64,000 nucleotides of DNA from Terriglobus tenax (GCF_025685395.1 NZ_JAGSYA010000004.1:1612001-1676000); one strand, 5' to 3'. Shown: positions 1 to 10,713, counted from the stretch's first letter. Program-made: numbers and translations. Notes: generated by a model from the sequence alone, not told the origin.

Positions 1-88
1 ACTGCCATCAAGCGGCGAAAAAAGACCATACTTTAGCAACCTTACTTTTGTTGGACGCAGGTTGCACGCCGGGCGTAGCCAAAGGAAA

Positions 89-1399
89 TCAATTCGATAC
101 CCTGAGCGGCTGGGCAGCAGACCGCTGCTGCAGCGTGGCAAGCCGTGTATGGATGCGCTCGACCTCGCGCTGCGGCACGGGATCATCGCCCGTCGGCGGC
201 TGCGCATAGAAGCTGACCAGGTGCTGCAGAACCGGAGCCGGTACAGGCTCGGCATCGGCTTTCAGATACTCGCCCAGCAGACGTTCATGCGTCTCGTCCG
301 ACAGTTTGTACTGCCCGAAGTGGATGGGCTCGCCGGTATCCAGGTTCATGCCGTCCAACTGCAGCGTCTGCGCGGAGATGGTGACGATGTGCGGCTGTGT
401 TCCCGCGCCAAGCCGCTTCAGATAGACCGTGTAGCGGTCCACCGTCTGGTTGACGCTCTTCACGTAGCCATCCTGCTGCGCGGCGTTGGGGATGGTAGGC
501 TTCAGAATTTTCAGAGGCCCGATCTTCGGCAGGATCTGCACCAGGAATGCGAGAAAGCGCGTGCCGAAGCCGGGCTTGGAATAATCGTGCCCCCAGTCCT
601 TTTCAAACTCCGTGCGGCGCAGCCGGTAGATGTACTTCCGCTTGCTGAAACCGGGGTTCTCTTTCTCGATGTCCTTGGCGTAGGCCGTGGCGGCGACCCT
701 CGTCATCTTCGGGATCAACTGCGAGACCGCGCCGCGATAGGTGTTGATCGCGTGGTCTTCATCATGCAGCAGGTTGGCCAGCTTCATGCCATAGGTCTCT
801 TCAAAGGCGCGGTCCAAAAGGGCTTTTGAGACACGGAAACCGATGAAGTCGCGGTAGTTCTCCTGCGAGTAGCGGCCGTGCGCCACCTCCACCACATCAA
901 AGCCAAACTCTGTGCGGATATGCTCGACCTTCGCCTGCTCGTAGGTCACCACGTTGCCGTACTTCTGCTTCAGCTTCGGGTTTTCGTCCGCCGTCAGGCG
1001 GTTCACGTACGGATGCCCCACGGAGTCTGCCGTGTAGTGCGCCAGAGCGCCCAGGGCAAACGCCATCTCGTCGGCGTTGGACGCGTCATTCACCAGCGCC
1101 TGCACAAATGCGCCGGTCCGCACATAGTGCAGCAGGTCCGAGTAAAACTTGTTGCCGAAGGGATAATAGCCAAGGTCCTGGATCAGGCAACCGCCGTAGG
1201 CGTAAGAATGGGCCTCACGCAACTGGTCCGCCGTCAGCCCCGGATAGCGCGCCTGCAACAGCGGAACAAGGTAGGGTGTCCATGCCATGTCCACCACCTC
1301 CTCGTGCGACAGCACGGAGTAGGCGTGAGCGCGCAACGGCGCAAGCAACAGCAGGCAGACGACGAGTGCCATCCGCTGAAGTGAGGTCAGCAGCGTCAT
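89..1399 (-). CDS. Secreted zinc-dependent phospholipase C-like protein
   Basis: A 436-residue protein with a Sec signal peptide (hydrophobic core at residues 10-22, likely cleavage after AHA at 26). The mature protein starts YSVLSHEEVVD, and an N-terminal His (H32) is typical of zinc-dependent phospholipases C and related S1/P1-type folds. Further candidate metal ligands are H64, D75, H91 and the ALAHYTADSVGHP block (H121, D125, H129). It probably hydrolyses phospholipid or another phosphoester outside the cytoplasm. The ATG at 1399 is preceded by GAGAGGGAAACTC, a usable ribosome binding site. It is divergent from the next gene and appears monocistronic. The fold family is fairly sure; the substrate is not known. 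Confidence 0.75.
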   Translation of the reverse strand: MTLLTSLQRMALVVCLLLLAPLRAHAYSVLSHEEVVDMAWTPYLVPLLQARYPGLTADQLREAHSYAYGGCLIQDLGYYPFGNKFYSDLLHYVRTGAFVQALVNDASNADEMAFALGALAHYTADSVGHPYVNRLTADENPKLKQKYGNVVTYEQAKVEHIRTEFGFDVVEVAHGRYSQENYRDFIGFRVSKALLDRAFEETYGMKLANLLHDEDHAINTYRGAVSQLIPKMTRVAATAYAKDIEKENPGFSKRKYIYRLRRTEFEKDWGHDYSKPGFGTRFLAFLVQILPKIGPLKILKPTIPNAAQQDGYVKSVNQTVDRYTVYLKRLGAGTQPHIVTISAQTLQLDGMNLDTGEPIHFGQYKLSDETHERLLGEYLKADAEPVPAPVLQHLVSFYAQPPTGDDPVPQREVERIHTRLATLQQRSAAQPLRVSN

Positions 1400-1496
1400 G
1401 AGTTTCCCTCTCTTTCAGATGCGGAAAAACAAAAGTGCGGCCAGATGGACAACAAAATCCTGCCACGGATATTCCAACCAGAACGGAGGTGTCCGT

Positions 1497-2351
1497 ATGT
1501 CCCCTCATAAACTGCTTTCGTTTGCTTCTGTCCTCGCGATATCGACCATAGGGCTGGCGCAGGGCCGCTCGTCCAATGGCATGGCGACGCAGTCCACATC
1601 CACCCAGGTGCAGCAGAACACGCAGGCGCAGATGCAGGGCGAACGTGCCCCGGCTCAGGCCGCGACCGCCACCCAGGTCGACGCCGAACTGAAGTCCGCC
1701 ATCGACTCAAAGAAAGCCAAAACCGGCGACCAGGTCATCGCGGTTACACGGTCGCAGGCAGTGCTGAACAACGGCGCCACACTGCCCAAAGGCACCACGC
1801 TGCTGGGCCATGTCACAGATGCCTCCGCCTACTCAAAGGCCACCGGACAGGGCTCAGTAAGCTTTCTGTTCGATCAGGCCCGGATGAAAGACGGCAACAT
1901 TGTGCCGATTCACGCGATGGTGCGCAGTCTGAAGCCATCCGCCATGGCGGCCTCGCATATGGACTCATCCACCGACATGGACGCCATGGCCCCTACCCCT
2001 AACCCGGCCCTGAACGCCGGAGCTGGCGCCAGCCCCGCCGCCGGAGGCGTGGTGGGCGGTGCGGGACGTGCCGTCGGAGGAGTCACCAATGGAGCGGTGG
2101 ACTCCGCCGGATCGATGGTGGGCCGCACCGGGCGGCTTGCCAATGACACGGTTGGCGGCGTGGGCAGCGCTGCCGGCAATGTTTCTGCCGCCGGGACGGC
2201 AGGCGTCGATGGCTCTGTAATGACGGCTGTTCCGGGCGTGATGCTTTCCGGAGCAACCGGCACCAGCGCCTCGGGAACCGTCTCCACCAAGGGCAGCAAT
2301 GTTCGCGTGGAGAGCGGAACCCAGATGACGGTTGGCGTGATGTCGCGCTAA
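1497..2351 (+). CDS. Secreted protein of an acidobacterial-type family, copy 1
   Basis: This 284-residue protein has a signal peptide (MSPHKLLSFASVLAISTIGLAQ). A conserved core at about residues 60-150 (ELKSAIDSKKAKTGDQVIA, then LPKGTTLLGHVT) reads like a small beta domain that sets a 'threshold' value of a protein or pore. A long Gly/Ala/Ser-rich, low-complexity stretch follows and then a short conserved tail. The start at 1497 was chosen because GGAGGT lies at 1485-1490 and the signal peptide begins there; an in-frame ATG at 1398 would put 33 unlikely residues in front. The gene at 2466 is a paralog with the same core and tail. The function is unknown; I associate this kind of secreted protein with Acidobacteriota. 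Confidence 0.75.
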   Translation: MSPHKLLSFASVLAISTIGLAQGRSSNGMATQSTSTQVQQNTQAQMQGERAPAQAATATQVDAELKSAIDSKKAKTGDQVIAVTRSQAVLNNGATLPKGTTLLGHVTDASAYSKATGQGSVSFLFDQARMKDGNIVPIHAMVRSLKPSAMAASHMDSSTDMDAMAPTPNPALNAGAGASPAAGGVVGGAGRAVGGVTNGAVDSAGSMVGRTGRLANDTVGGVGSAAGNVSAAGTAGVDGSVMTAVPGVMLSGATGTSASGTVSTKGSNVRVESGTQMTVGVMSR

Positions 2352-2465
2352 TCCGTTTGCTTTGTTCTGCATCGGTCTGCCGCGGCAAATTCCGGGCGAA
2401 GTCTGTCGCCGCGGCAGGCAACACACCTCTGGGAATCTTGATCTCAGTACGGCTGGAGGTGCACT

Positions 2466-3236
2466 ATGCGTTGGAAATTTCTCCCCGTTGTTCTGATTGC
2501 GTCCGCCGCGGCCATAGCGCAGACACCAGCCCCCGCGAACGCCCCTTCCCCACAAGCCACCGCTCCCAGGACATTGCAGGCTGGTCCAGTGACCGCTGAC
2601 CTGAAGTCCAGCCTGGACTCCAAGAAGGCGAAGCAGGGCGACCCGGTGACCGCCGTTGTAAACGCCGATGCCAGCCTGCCGGATGGCACCAGGCTGCCGA
2701 AAGGGACCACTCTGAATGGCTGCGTCACCGAAGTCGCCGCCTATGATAAGAAAGCGGGCAGCGCCGTCGGCTCCGTGACGGTGGTGTTTGATGAAGCCAA
2801 AACGAAGGACGGCACCGTAACTCCCATCGTCTCCATGGTGCGCGAGCTGAAGCCGTCGCCGATGGCGCAGTACATGGCCAGCCAGGGTGGCGGCACTCCG
2901 GCTGATCCTTCGGCCATGGCTCCCTCCTCATCGTCCGCGCCTTCCGGTGCCGGATCCAGCGGTGCGGGCAGCTCTGCTGGTGCGGCCCCGGCTGCGAATA
3001 TGCCTGCGGCCAGCATGCCCTCTGCAGCGGCTTCATCCTCTGACGTAGCGAAGAAGGAAGCCGCCGAAGCTCCGGCGGGCGCAGTGCAGACTGCAATTCC
3101 CGATGTTGTTCTGGCTCCGCCGGCAAATGCTTCCGCCTCCGGAACGATCGCGTCCAACGGGAAAAATGTTCACGTCGATGGCGGTTCCCAGTTGATGCTG
3201 GCCGTCGCCGTTCGCCCGCAGCAGCCCGCGCAATAA
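2466..3236 (+). CDS. Secreted protein of an acidobacterial-type family, copy 2
   Basis: This 256-residue protein is a tandem paralog of the gene ending at 2351. The signal peptide (MRWKFLPVVLIASAAAIAQ) is followed by the shared core (DLKSSLDSKKAKQGDPVTA, LPKGTTLNGCVTE, VVFDEAKTKDGTVTPI), then an Ala/Ser/Gly/Pro-rich linker at about residues 140-200. The tail contains NGKNVHVDGGSQLMLAV, which matches the tail of copy 1 (KGSNVRVESGTQMTVGV). GGAGGT stands just before the ATG, as in copy 1. About 115 bases separate the two genes. Likely periplasmic or surface-located. Function unknown; duplication followed by linker divergence is visible. Confidence 0.8.
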   Translation: MRWKFLPVVLIASAAAIAQTPAPANAPSPQATAPRTLQAGPVTADLKSSLDSKKAKQGDPVTAVVNADASLPDGTRLPKGTTLNGCVTEVAAYDKKAGSAVGSVTVVFDEAKTKDGTVTPIVSMVRELKPSPMAQYMASQGGGTPADPSAMAPSSSSAPSGAGSSGAGSSAGAAPAANMPAASMPSAAASSSDVAKKEAAEAPAGAVQTAIPDVVLAPPANASASGTIASNGKNVHVDGGSQLMLAVAVRPQQPAQ

Positions 3237-3281
3237 CCCTCACGTGACAGATACGGCCCTGGGGCCACGGCATTTCATAGT

Positions 3282-3309
3282 TTGACGGCTGTGCCGTGGC
3301 CTCTATACT
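3282..3309 (+). promoter_or_regulatory. Sigma-70-type promoter for the ATP-grasp operon
   Basis: TTGACG at 3282-3287 and TATACT at 3304-3309 are separated by 16 bases, close to the consensus. Transcription would begin near 3316. That places the in-frame GTG at 3296 inside the promoter and so excludes it as the start of the next gene. Confidence 0.6.
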
Positions 3310-3355
3310 CAAGTCACGTTTCCAGATGGGTATACTTCAGACCAGCCAGTTCAAG

Positions 3356-4792
<1,437 letters not shown>

Positions 4793-4801
4793 GGAGACAG
4801 T

Positions 4802-5788
4802 ATGCTATCCCGCGTCGCAGACAGCCTCTACTGGATGAGCCGCTACCTTGAGCGCGCCGAGCACACCACTCGCCTGCTCGATGTGAATCTGAACCTGATG
4901 CTCGACGAGTCCTCCAACGGAGCCGACCGCCGCTGGCAGCGTATGCTGACGGCCCTGGGAAGCCCTGAGAATGCGGTGTGGGAAGGCGACCCCTACAAGC
5001 TCTCGCACGCGCTGACCTTCGAGACCGCGAATCGTACCTCGATCCTCTCCTGCATCATCGCCGCGCGCGAGAACTCGCGCCATGTGCGTGAGCAGATCTC
5101 TACCGAGATGTGGCACCGTCTCAACTCGCTGTACCTCGCCGTCACACGGCCTGAAATGCATAACGATATGCATGCCGAAGCCCTGATCAACGGCAACCAG
5201 GAGCCAGGCGAATTCCTGCAGTCCGTCATGGAGGCTGTTCACCAGTTCCAGGGCGTTACCGACTCCACCATGAGCCACGGAGAGGGCTGGCACTTCATCC
5301 AGGTGGGCCGCTACATTGAACGTGCCTCGGCCACGGCCATCCTGCTGGAGGCGTATCATCAGGATCTGTGGAGGCACCCGGAGCGCATTCCCGAGGGGCA
5401 TGAGTACCTGGAATACATGGGACTGCTGCGCAGCGCCACGGCATTTGAGGCCTATTGCAAGGTCTACACCGCCGACCTCACGCCCGAACGCATTCTCGAA
5501 TTCCTTCTGCTGGATGAAGATTTTCCGCACTCGCTGCGGTTTTCCATCGACAGCCTGGTCACCGCTCTGGACGCCATCCAGCAGGTCAGCGGCAAATCGC
5601 GCGCGGAAAAGCTGATGCGCATTGCAGGCCGCCTGCAGGCAAGCCTGCATTACTCCGGCGTGGAAGAGATTCTGCGGCTGGACGTCGTCAGCTACCTGCG
5701 CGAAATCCTGAGCCAGTGCAATGACATTCATTGCGCCATCTACGAACTGTACGTCGACTACTCCATCCAAACAGCACTCGCCGGATAA
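4802..5788 (+). CDS. Alpha-E domain protein
   Basis: The 328-residue all-helical protein begins MLSRVADSLYWMSRYLERAEHTTRLLDVN, the hallmark of the alpha-E (DUF403) family. This family almost always sits beside circularly permuted ATP-grasp and transglutaminase genes. It has no catalytic motif that I recognise and may be a scaffold or ligase partner in the predicted peptide-tagging pathway. The start follows AAGGAGACAGT directly after the upstream stop, so translation is probably coupled. The repeated helical segments end in SYLREILSQCNDIHCAIYELY. The length is normal for the family. Confidence 0.85.
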   Translation: MLSRVADSLYWMSRYLERAEHTTRLLDVNLNLMLDESSNGADRRWQRMLTALGSPENAVWEGDPYKLSHALTFETANRTSILSCIIAARENSRHVREQISTEMWHRLNSLYLAVTRPEMHNDMHAEALINGNQEPGEFLQSVMEAVHQFQGVTDSTMSHGEGWHFIQVGRYIERASATAILLEAYHQDLWRHPERIPEGHEYLEYMGLLRSATAFEAYCKVYTADLTPERILEFLLLDEDFPHSLRFSIDSLVTALDAIQQVSGKSRAEKLMRIAGRLQASLHYSGVEEILRLDVVSYLREILSQCNDIHCAIYELYVDYSIQTALAG

Positions 5789-5809
5789 GGCGCCGAAGAA
5801 GGAACCGCG

Positions 5810-6790
5810 ATGTACTATTCCGTCCGACACCTTACGAAGTTTCTCTACAGCGACCCGGTCAGCGAGTCCATCATGGAAACGCGCATGCACCCGCGCTCTG
5901 ACTCTAACCAGCGTTGCCTGAACTTTCAGCTCTCGGTCACGCCGCGCTGCCGTGTCTTCAGCTATCGCGACCATCTGGCGAACCACGTCCATCACTTCGA
6001 TATTCCGGGGCAGCACAAACAACTGGTCATCGTCGCAGAGTCGCTGGTAGAGGTGGCGCCAACACCCATGATTCCCGCCTTCTTGGCGCCCGATGCATGG
6101 AAAGAGCTGGACTTCATGATCGAGCAGGGCGACTACTGGGAGATGCTCTTCCCCAGCGAGTTTGCAGCTCCCTCCAAGGCCCTGGATGACCTGGCCGAGA
6201 ACCTGGAAGTCACCCGCCGCGACGATCCGCTGCAGGTGCTGCATGAGTTGAACGAACGGCTCTACAAGTACTTTGACTACAAGCCGAAGTCCACCAAGGT
6301 GGACTCGCCGATTGACGTCGCTCTGAACAGCCGCATGGGCGTCTGCCAGGACTTCGCGCACATCATGATCACGCTGGTGCGCAGCAAACTGGGCATTCCC
6401 TGTCGCTATGTCTCCGGCTACCTGTATCACGGCAACGATGACCGCGACCGTTCGGTCTCAAGCGCCACGCACGCATGGATTGAGGCGCTGGTGCCGCAGC
6501 TTGGCTGGGTGGGCTTTGACCCCACCAACTGGCTGATCGCCGGTGACCGCCATATCCGCACCGCCATCGGTCGCGACTACTCCGACGTTCCTCCGACCCA
6601 CGGCATCTTCCGCGGCCTGGCCAACTCTGACCTCACCGTCGCCGTGCGCGTGACGCAAAGCGAGGGCACGCCATCGCTGGACCAGGAACTGCCGGTGCCG
6701 GAAGACTGGTCCATTCTGGTGGAAAAAGCACAGGAGCCGCCACCGCCGCTCAACACCATACAGATTCAGCAGGCGCAGCAGCAGCAGTAA
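5810..6790 (+). CDS. Transglutaminase-like cysteine protease family protein
   Basis: The protein is 326 residues. The N-terminal part (MYYSVRHLTKFLYSDPV, about 1-90) matches the beta-sandwich domain that precedes bacterial transglutaminase-like enzymes. The core carries a full triad: C179 in GVCQDFAH, H221 in ATHAWIEALVP and D237 in FDPTNW. No signal peptide is seen, so it is probably cytoplasmic. It is the last gene of the ATP-grasp/alpha-E unit, 21 bases after the alpha-E stop. In this context it most likely cleaves or transfers a peptide made by the ATP-grasp enzyme; this is inference. The C-terminus ends in a short Gln-rich tail (QIQQAQQQQ). Confidence 0.85.
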   Translation: MYYSVRHLTKFLYSDPVSESIMETRMHPRSDSNQRCLNFQLSVTPRCRVFSYRDHLANHVHHFDIPGQHKQLVIVAESLVEVAPTPMIPAFLAPDAWKELDFMIEQGDYWEMLFPSEFAAPSKALDDLAENLEVTRRDDPLQVLHELNERLYKYFDYKPKSTKVDSPIDVALNSRMGVCQDFAHIMITLVRSKLGIPCRYVSGYLYHGNDDRDRSVSSATHAWIEALVPQLGWVGFDPTNWLIAGDRHIRTAIGRDYSDVPPTHGIFRGLANSDLTVAVRVTQSEGTPSLDQELPVPEDWSILVEKAQEPPPPLNTIQIQQAQQQQ

Positions 6791-6805
6791 GGTGGCTGGT
6801 TTGCC

Positions 6806-7393
6806 CTATTGGGAAACCGAGAAGTCGTAGACCACGTCGGCAAAGGTCGTGACTGTTTTGGGCAAAAAGACAATGCCGTATTCTCCGGGCTTGAGCGCAG
6901 CGTTCGGTGTGACCTTCAGCCAATGACCGTTCTCTACCTCGACCTTGGTGATCGCAACCTCATTCACCTGCCGCTTCAACGAACCACCGAAGACATTATT
7001 TGAGAAGCGAACGGCAATTCGAGCATCTTTAGTCGGTTCAAGAGACAGGAGGCTAACGCGATTTTTGACAGTTTCGGGATCATCATTCCCCAGGCGAACA
7101 TAAATCGCTTCGAGCTTGCCCGTAAGTTTCGTCGCAGCCGTTGGCCCTTCGAGAAGGTAAGAGCGCTTCTGGTTCGCATAGACCATGGCGCGCGCAAAGT
7201 TTCCGCCAGCCTGAGAGTTATAACCAGGCTCTGACGCATGCAGCACGGTCGTGACCTGGTCGTTCCCCACGGACGAGACAAGAAACACAGCACCAGTCTC
7301 TGGAAAGCTAATTTTGTTAGGTGCCGACTGGGAGAGGCTGTTGCAGGCAGCAATCAGAATGAGACAAAGGCCAAGGGCAAATTTTCTCAACAT
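6806..7393 (-). CDS. Secreted or lipid-anchored protein of unknown function
   Basis: This 195-residue protein starts MLRKFALGLCLILIAACNSLSQSA. The segment LIAAC at 13-17 is an acceptable lipobox, so it may be a lipoprotein; cleavage by signal peptidase I near SQSA is the alternative. The rest is beta-rich with the phrases LLEGPTAATKLTG and LKPGEYGIVFLPK, which suggests an exported immunoglobulin-like or stalk-type domain. It is convergent with the transglutaminase operon (15 bases apart) and divergent from the amidase. I do not recognise the family. Confidence 0.65.
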   Translation of the reverse strand: MLRKFALGLCLILIAACNSLSQSAPNKISFPETGAVFLVSSVGNDQVTTVLHASEPGYNSQAGGNFARAMVYANQKRSYLLEGPTAATKLTGKLEAIYVRLGNDDPETVKNRVSLLSLEPTKDARIAVRFSNNVFGGSLKRQVNEVAITKVEVENGHWLKVTPNAALKPGEYGIVFLPKTVTTFADVVYDFSVSQ

Positions 7394-7577
7394 GCGGAAA
7401 GCCTAACATCGAGAAATACCGATGCGGCCGATTTTTCTTGGATAGCTACTCCTCTCTGTAGGCAGAGAAATCGATGGAACCCGACTTTTATTCATCATCC
7501 GTAGCCAAGCGAGAATTTTAATTCTCCCGTTGGTTTTCAGTCTTATCTTTGCATTGATAACAAGCAACGGAGCGTTG

Positions 7578-9224
7578 ATGGCTAAACTCATGCGCCGCTT
7601 TCTCATTACTCTCTTTCTCTCCACCTCCGCCCTGTGCGCCACGCCGAACGCGGCGAAGATGGACCGCGATCTGTCCGAGGTCTCCGTCACAAAGCTGCAC
7701 CAGCTTTATCGTGCGCGCATCTACACCGTGCGACAGGTCACGGAGTGGTATCTCGCGCGCATCGACACGTACAACCCCACCTACAAGCCCATTCTTGAGT
7801 TGGATCGTGCCGGAGCGCTCAAACGCGCCGATGCGGAAGATACCGCAGCGAAGACGCCAGCAGCCCTGGCCGCAAAGCTGAAGTCGGAGCCGCTGTGGGG
7901 TGTCCCCATCGTCATCAAGGCCAACACCAGCATTGCGGGCCTGATCACCAGTGACGGTTGGACCGGCTTCCTGCAGCCCGGTCAGGAACTGATCGCGCCC
8001 CGCGATGCGCAGATCATCGCGCACTTCAAGGCTGCCGGTGCCGTAATCCTGGGTCACACCAACATGCCCGACTTCGCCGCCAGTGACACCAACAACAGCA
8101 GCGCGGGCGGTCGAACGGGCAACGCCTACAACGTGCGCTACTCCCCGGGAGGATCTTCCGGCGGTACTGCGACCGCCGTCGCCGCAAACTTTGCCGTGCT
8201 GGGCCAGGGAACCGATACCTCGAACTCGATCCGTAATCCTGCTTCCACTGATTCGCTGGTCGGCTTTCTCCCAACGCGCGGTCTTGTCAGCATCGCCGGC
8301 ATTGCTCCCTTTGACTGGCTGCTGGACGATACCGGCCCGCTCGCCCGCAATGTCACGGATGCAGCCCTTGCGCTGGAGGTGATGGCCGGTGAGGACACGC
8401 TGGACGGCCGAACCGCCGGCTCCGCGGCCAAGGAGCCACCCCACTTCACCCAGTATCTGAAGCCCGGCGCTCTGAAGGGCAAGCGTTTCGGCGTTCCCGG
8501 CTTCATCGTCAACGCGCAGGGTGCAACCCTCAGCGCAACCGGAGCGACGCGATCGCTCACCCTGCGGCCAGAGACGCTGGCGGCCTTCCGCAAGGCCATC
8601 GAAGGCCTGCGCGCAGCCGGTGCCACCATCGTTGAAGATGACAGCATTTTGCCCACCGGCTTTGAGACGCTGGTGCGCGCCATCAGCACCGCGCCCTATC
8701 GCGCCGAAGGGTTTGAAGATTTTCTGCGGGACTTTGGACCCGCCACCTACAAGACACCCGCGGAGTTTGAAAAGGCCACCGGGCAGAAGCTTCCGGGTTT
8801 CCTTCTGGGACAAGGCCGCGGCAACGCTCCGGCAACACCGCAGCGCCGCCTGGAAGACGATCCGAAAGCAAAGGAGACATTCTGGGAACCGCAGGCAAAG
8901 GCCCTGGCCGCTTATAACGCTGACCTGGAACGTCTCCATCTGGATGGCATGGTATATCCGGCCCTGCAGATGCCGCCAAACGATGAGCTTGGCCCTCAGC
9001 CCGGAGGTGGTCCATCGATCGGGCCACATAGCAATACAGGCTGGGTGAATCGTATCGGGGTTCCCGCTGTCGTAGTCCCGGGGGGCTTCTACGAGAACGG
9101 GCTGCCTTTCGGCCTGGAGATCAGCGGCAAGGCATGGCGGGATGGTGAGCTACTCGGCTACGCGTACGCGTATGAGCAGGCTACGCATCACCGCCATTCC
9201 CCTGTTCTTCTTAGGAAGGAGTAA
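7578..9224 (+). CDS. Exported amidase (amidase signature family)
   Basis: The 548-residue protein carries the Ser-cisSer-Lys triad: K114 in VPIVIKANTSIAG, S193 in SPGGSSGG, and the nucleophile S217 in GTDTSNSIRNPAS, with the 24-residue S-S spacing usual for the family. The first 21 residues (MAKLMRRFLITLFLSTSALCA) form a signal peptide. It would hydrolyse an amide in the periplasm or outside. ATG 7578 was chosen because GGAG (7569-7572) precedes it by five bases; an in-frame TTG at 7530 would add 16 residues. In amidases the usual nucleophile motif is GTDTGGSIR; here the GG is SN, so specificity may differ. The substrate is unknown. Confidence 0.88.
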   Translation: MAKLMRRFLITLFLSTSALCATPNAAKMDRDLSEVSVTKLHQLYRARIYTVRQVTEWYLARIDTYNPTYKPILELDRAGALKRADAEDTAAKTPAALAAKLKSEPLWGVPIVIKANTSIAGLITSDGWTGFLQPGQELIAPRDAQIIAHFKAAGAVILGHTNMPDFAASDTNNSSAGGRTGNAYNVRYSPGGSSGGTATAVAANFAVLGQGTDTSNSIRNPASTDSLVGFLPTRGLVSIAGIAPFDWLLDDTGPLARNVTDAALALEVMAGEDTLDGRTAGSAAKEPPHFTQYLKPGALKGKRFGVPGFIVNAQGATLSATGATRSLTLRPETLAAFRKAIEGLRAAGATIVEDDSILPTGFETLVRAISTAPYRAEGFEDFLRDFGPATYKTPAEFEKATGQKLPGFLLGQGRGNAPATPQRRLEDDPKAKETFWEPQAKALAAYNADLERLHLDGMVYPALQMPPNDELGPQPGGGPSIGPHSNTGWVNRIGVPAVVVPGGFYENGLPFGLEISGKAWRDGELLGYAYAYEQATHHRHSPVLLRKE

Positions 9225-9258
9225 CACTGGTTTGAAATCGAATTTCCTGGGGTAAGGA

Positions 9259-9411
9259 TTATTTCGATTGAAACCGCATGTGGACACGGCCGCAACGGCG
9301 ACATCTCCACGGTTTGAGCCCCACAAATGAGGCGATGATCTCAAATAACCCGCTCGGCGGACGGCGCTCCAGCGCGACCCCCGGGCAGTTCGTACATTCC
9401 ATACTGCTCAT
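9259..9411 (-). CDS. Zinc-ribbon mini-protein
   Basis: A 50-residue ORF with two Cys pairs: ECTNC near residue 5 and WRCRRCGRVH near residue 36, separated by an Arg-rich and hydrophobic segment (ERRPPSGLFEIIASFVGLKP). This is the layout of small zinc-ribbon proteins I have seen in acidobacteria. The reading frame stays open to 9540 upstream, but the Cys-containing part starts at the ATGs at 9411 or 9402. The ribosome binding site is weak. It sits alone between the amidase and the Rsm22 gene. Function unknown; existence is moderately likely from the CxxC pattern. Confidence 0.55.
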   Translation of the reverse strand: MSSMECTNCPGVALERRPPSGLFEIIASFVGLKPWRCRRCGRVHMRFQSK

Positions 9412-9632
9412 AACGTTCGCGTACACACTCCAAGGGGGAAGTCTCCTATTCAACCGAGACAGAAAACAAGCAAAATCCTGCAAAGGGGAAACACAGCTTT
9501 GATGGGATCGAAGTACGATATCCGACTCCTCAAAAGCCATCTCTTATAGATATCAGGGAATTGCGCTTCTTTGACTTTTAGAAAAGAAATCGGCGCGATT
9601 GGTTGCTTACTTTCGTGTAAACAAAATGCACT

Positions 9633-10607
9633 TCAGGAATTTTCCTGTGTTCGCAAGTAACTTCCCCAGCCTGTTCTCCGCGCCTCTTTGTAGAGCGCGT
9701 TCCGCTTTCGGACAGATTCGTGAACCATGCTTCCGTCCGCCCTGCACAACTTCAGTTCGATCAGGCCATGGCTCATCTCCGGCCTCGTCAGTACCCTCGC
9801 GCTTACCGGTTCCGTACGCGGCGTGCGGCTCATTGCCAGGTAAAGGAACTTCTCGTCCTCCCACGGCACATCGCCTTGCTTGACCAGCCGGTGCATGCGG
9901 CTACGCTCCACGCGCGCTGCAAAGTGGCACCAGTCGGGAGAGGCCAGGGGACACGGCGCGGCGTGCGGACAAGGAGCCAGTACATGCGCTCCAGCGGCCA
10001 GCAGCGCGGAACGCGCCTCCAGAATCCGCTGCCAGCCCGCTGGTGTTCCCGGTTCCACCAGCAGAAGAACTCCACCGGTAGCAGCCCACAGCTTTGCGAC
10101 AAGAGTTCGCCGAGTCTCCGGCGCAAGCTCTGACAAAACGTAGGCGCAGGTAACCAGGTCAAAGCTGCCTTCCATGGCCGTGGTGGCCAGGTCAGCGGCG
10201 CGCCATTCGGCAGCAATGCCGGAGGCGTCCACCAGCGGCTCGCCTGCCTGGCGGATAGGCCCGCTGCCTTCCAGAAGGAGGGCTTTTACAAGCGACGGCC
10301 ATAGCTCTCCAGCGGCCAGGACGGCCGTTCCGGGGCCGCTGCCGGCGTCCAGTTGCGTAACCGGAGCAAAGCCTGGCAGAAGTTCGGCGACCTCATCCAT
10401 AGCCATGCGAACCGCCGCAAAGGTCGCTGGAAAACGCACGGCAAGGTACGCGGAAGCGGTCAAATCGTTGCTTAAATGGGCGCTTTTGGTGGCTGTTTCG
10501 GCTCGGTAGCGAGTGGAAAGCGACTCGGCTGCCTGCTGCAACTGCTTCAGCGGCACCCCCTGCAGGCGGTTTTCCACCGCTTCACGGATCTTGGCAGATA
10601 GCTGCAT
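9633..10607 (-). CDS. Rsm22-type small-subunit-associated methyltransferase
   Basis: The protein is 324 residues. It has a SAM-binding motif I (TQLDAGSGPGTAV) followed by DLVTCAYVLSEL. The Cys-rich C-terminal part has CPHAAPCPL and PDWCHFAARVERSRMH, then PWEDEKFLYLAMSR, the signature of the Rsm22 family (related to a mitochondrial small-subunit assembly factor). The four cysteines may bind an Fe-S cluster or zinc. The frame is open to 10739, but that would overlap the divergent EAL gene; ATG 10607 starts the recognised domain. It probably acts on ribosomes; the exact target is not established. Confidence 0.8.
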   Translation of the reverse strand: MQLSAKIREAVENRLQGVPLKQLQQAAESLSTRYRAETATKSAHLSNDLTASAYLAVRFPATFAAVRMAMDEVAELLPGFAPVTQLDAGSGPGTAVLAAGELWPSLVKALLLEGSGPIRQAGEPLVDASGIAAEWRAADLATTAMEGSFDLVTCAYVLSELAPETRRTLVAKLWAATGGVLLLVEPGTPAGWQRILEARSALLAAGAHVLAPCPHAAPCPLASPDWCHFAARVERSRMHRLVKQGDVPWEDEKFLYLAMSRTPRTEPVSARVLTRPEMSHGLIELKLCRADGSMVHESVRKRNALYKEARRTGWGSYLRTQENS

Positions 10608-10713
10608 CTTGTTGAAAAATGGGGGCTCGGCAGTTTTCCCCTGGTCGGACCAGGTAATAGCCGGAAAGTTGCATTGCTGCCGCCCCTGCACCCACCTACG
10701 ATGAAGGACGTAT

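Noticed and set aside
4805-6430. 541-residue antisense frame under alpha-E and transglutaminase genes
   Set aside because: It spans the boundary of two well-supported genes and shows no family motif; GC-bias shadow.
9412-9632. Additional small genes in the 220-base gap before the Rsm22 gene
   Set aside because: Open frames here have no ribosome binding site or conserved residues. I see nothing else in it.
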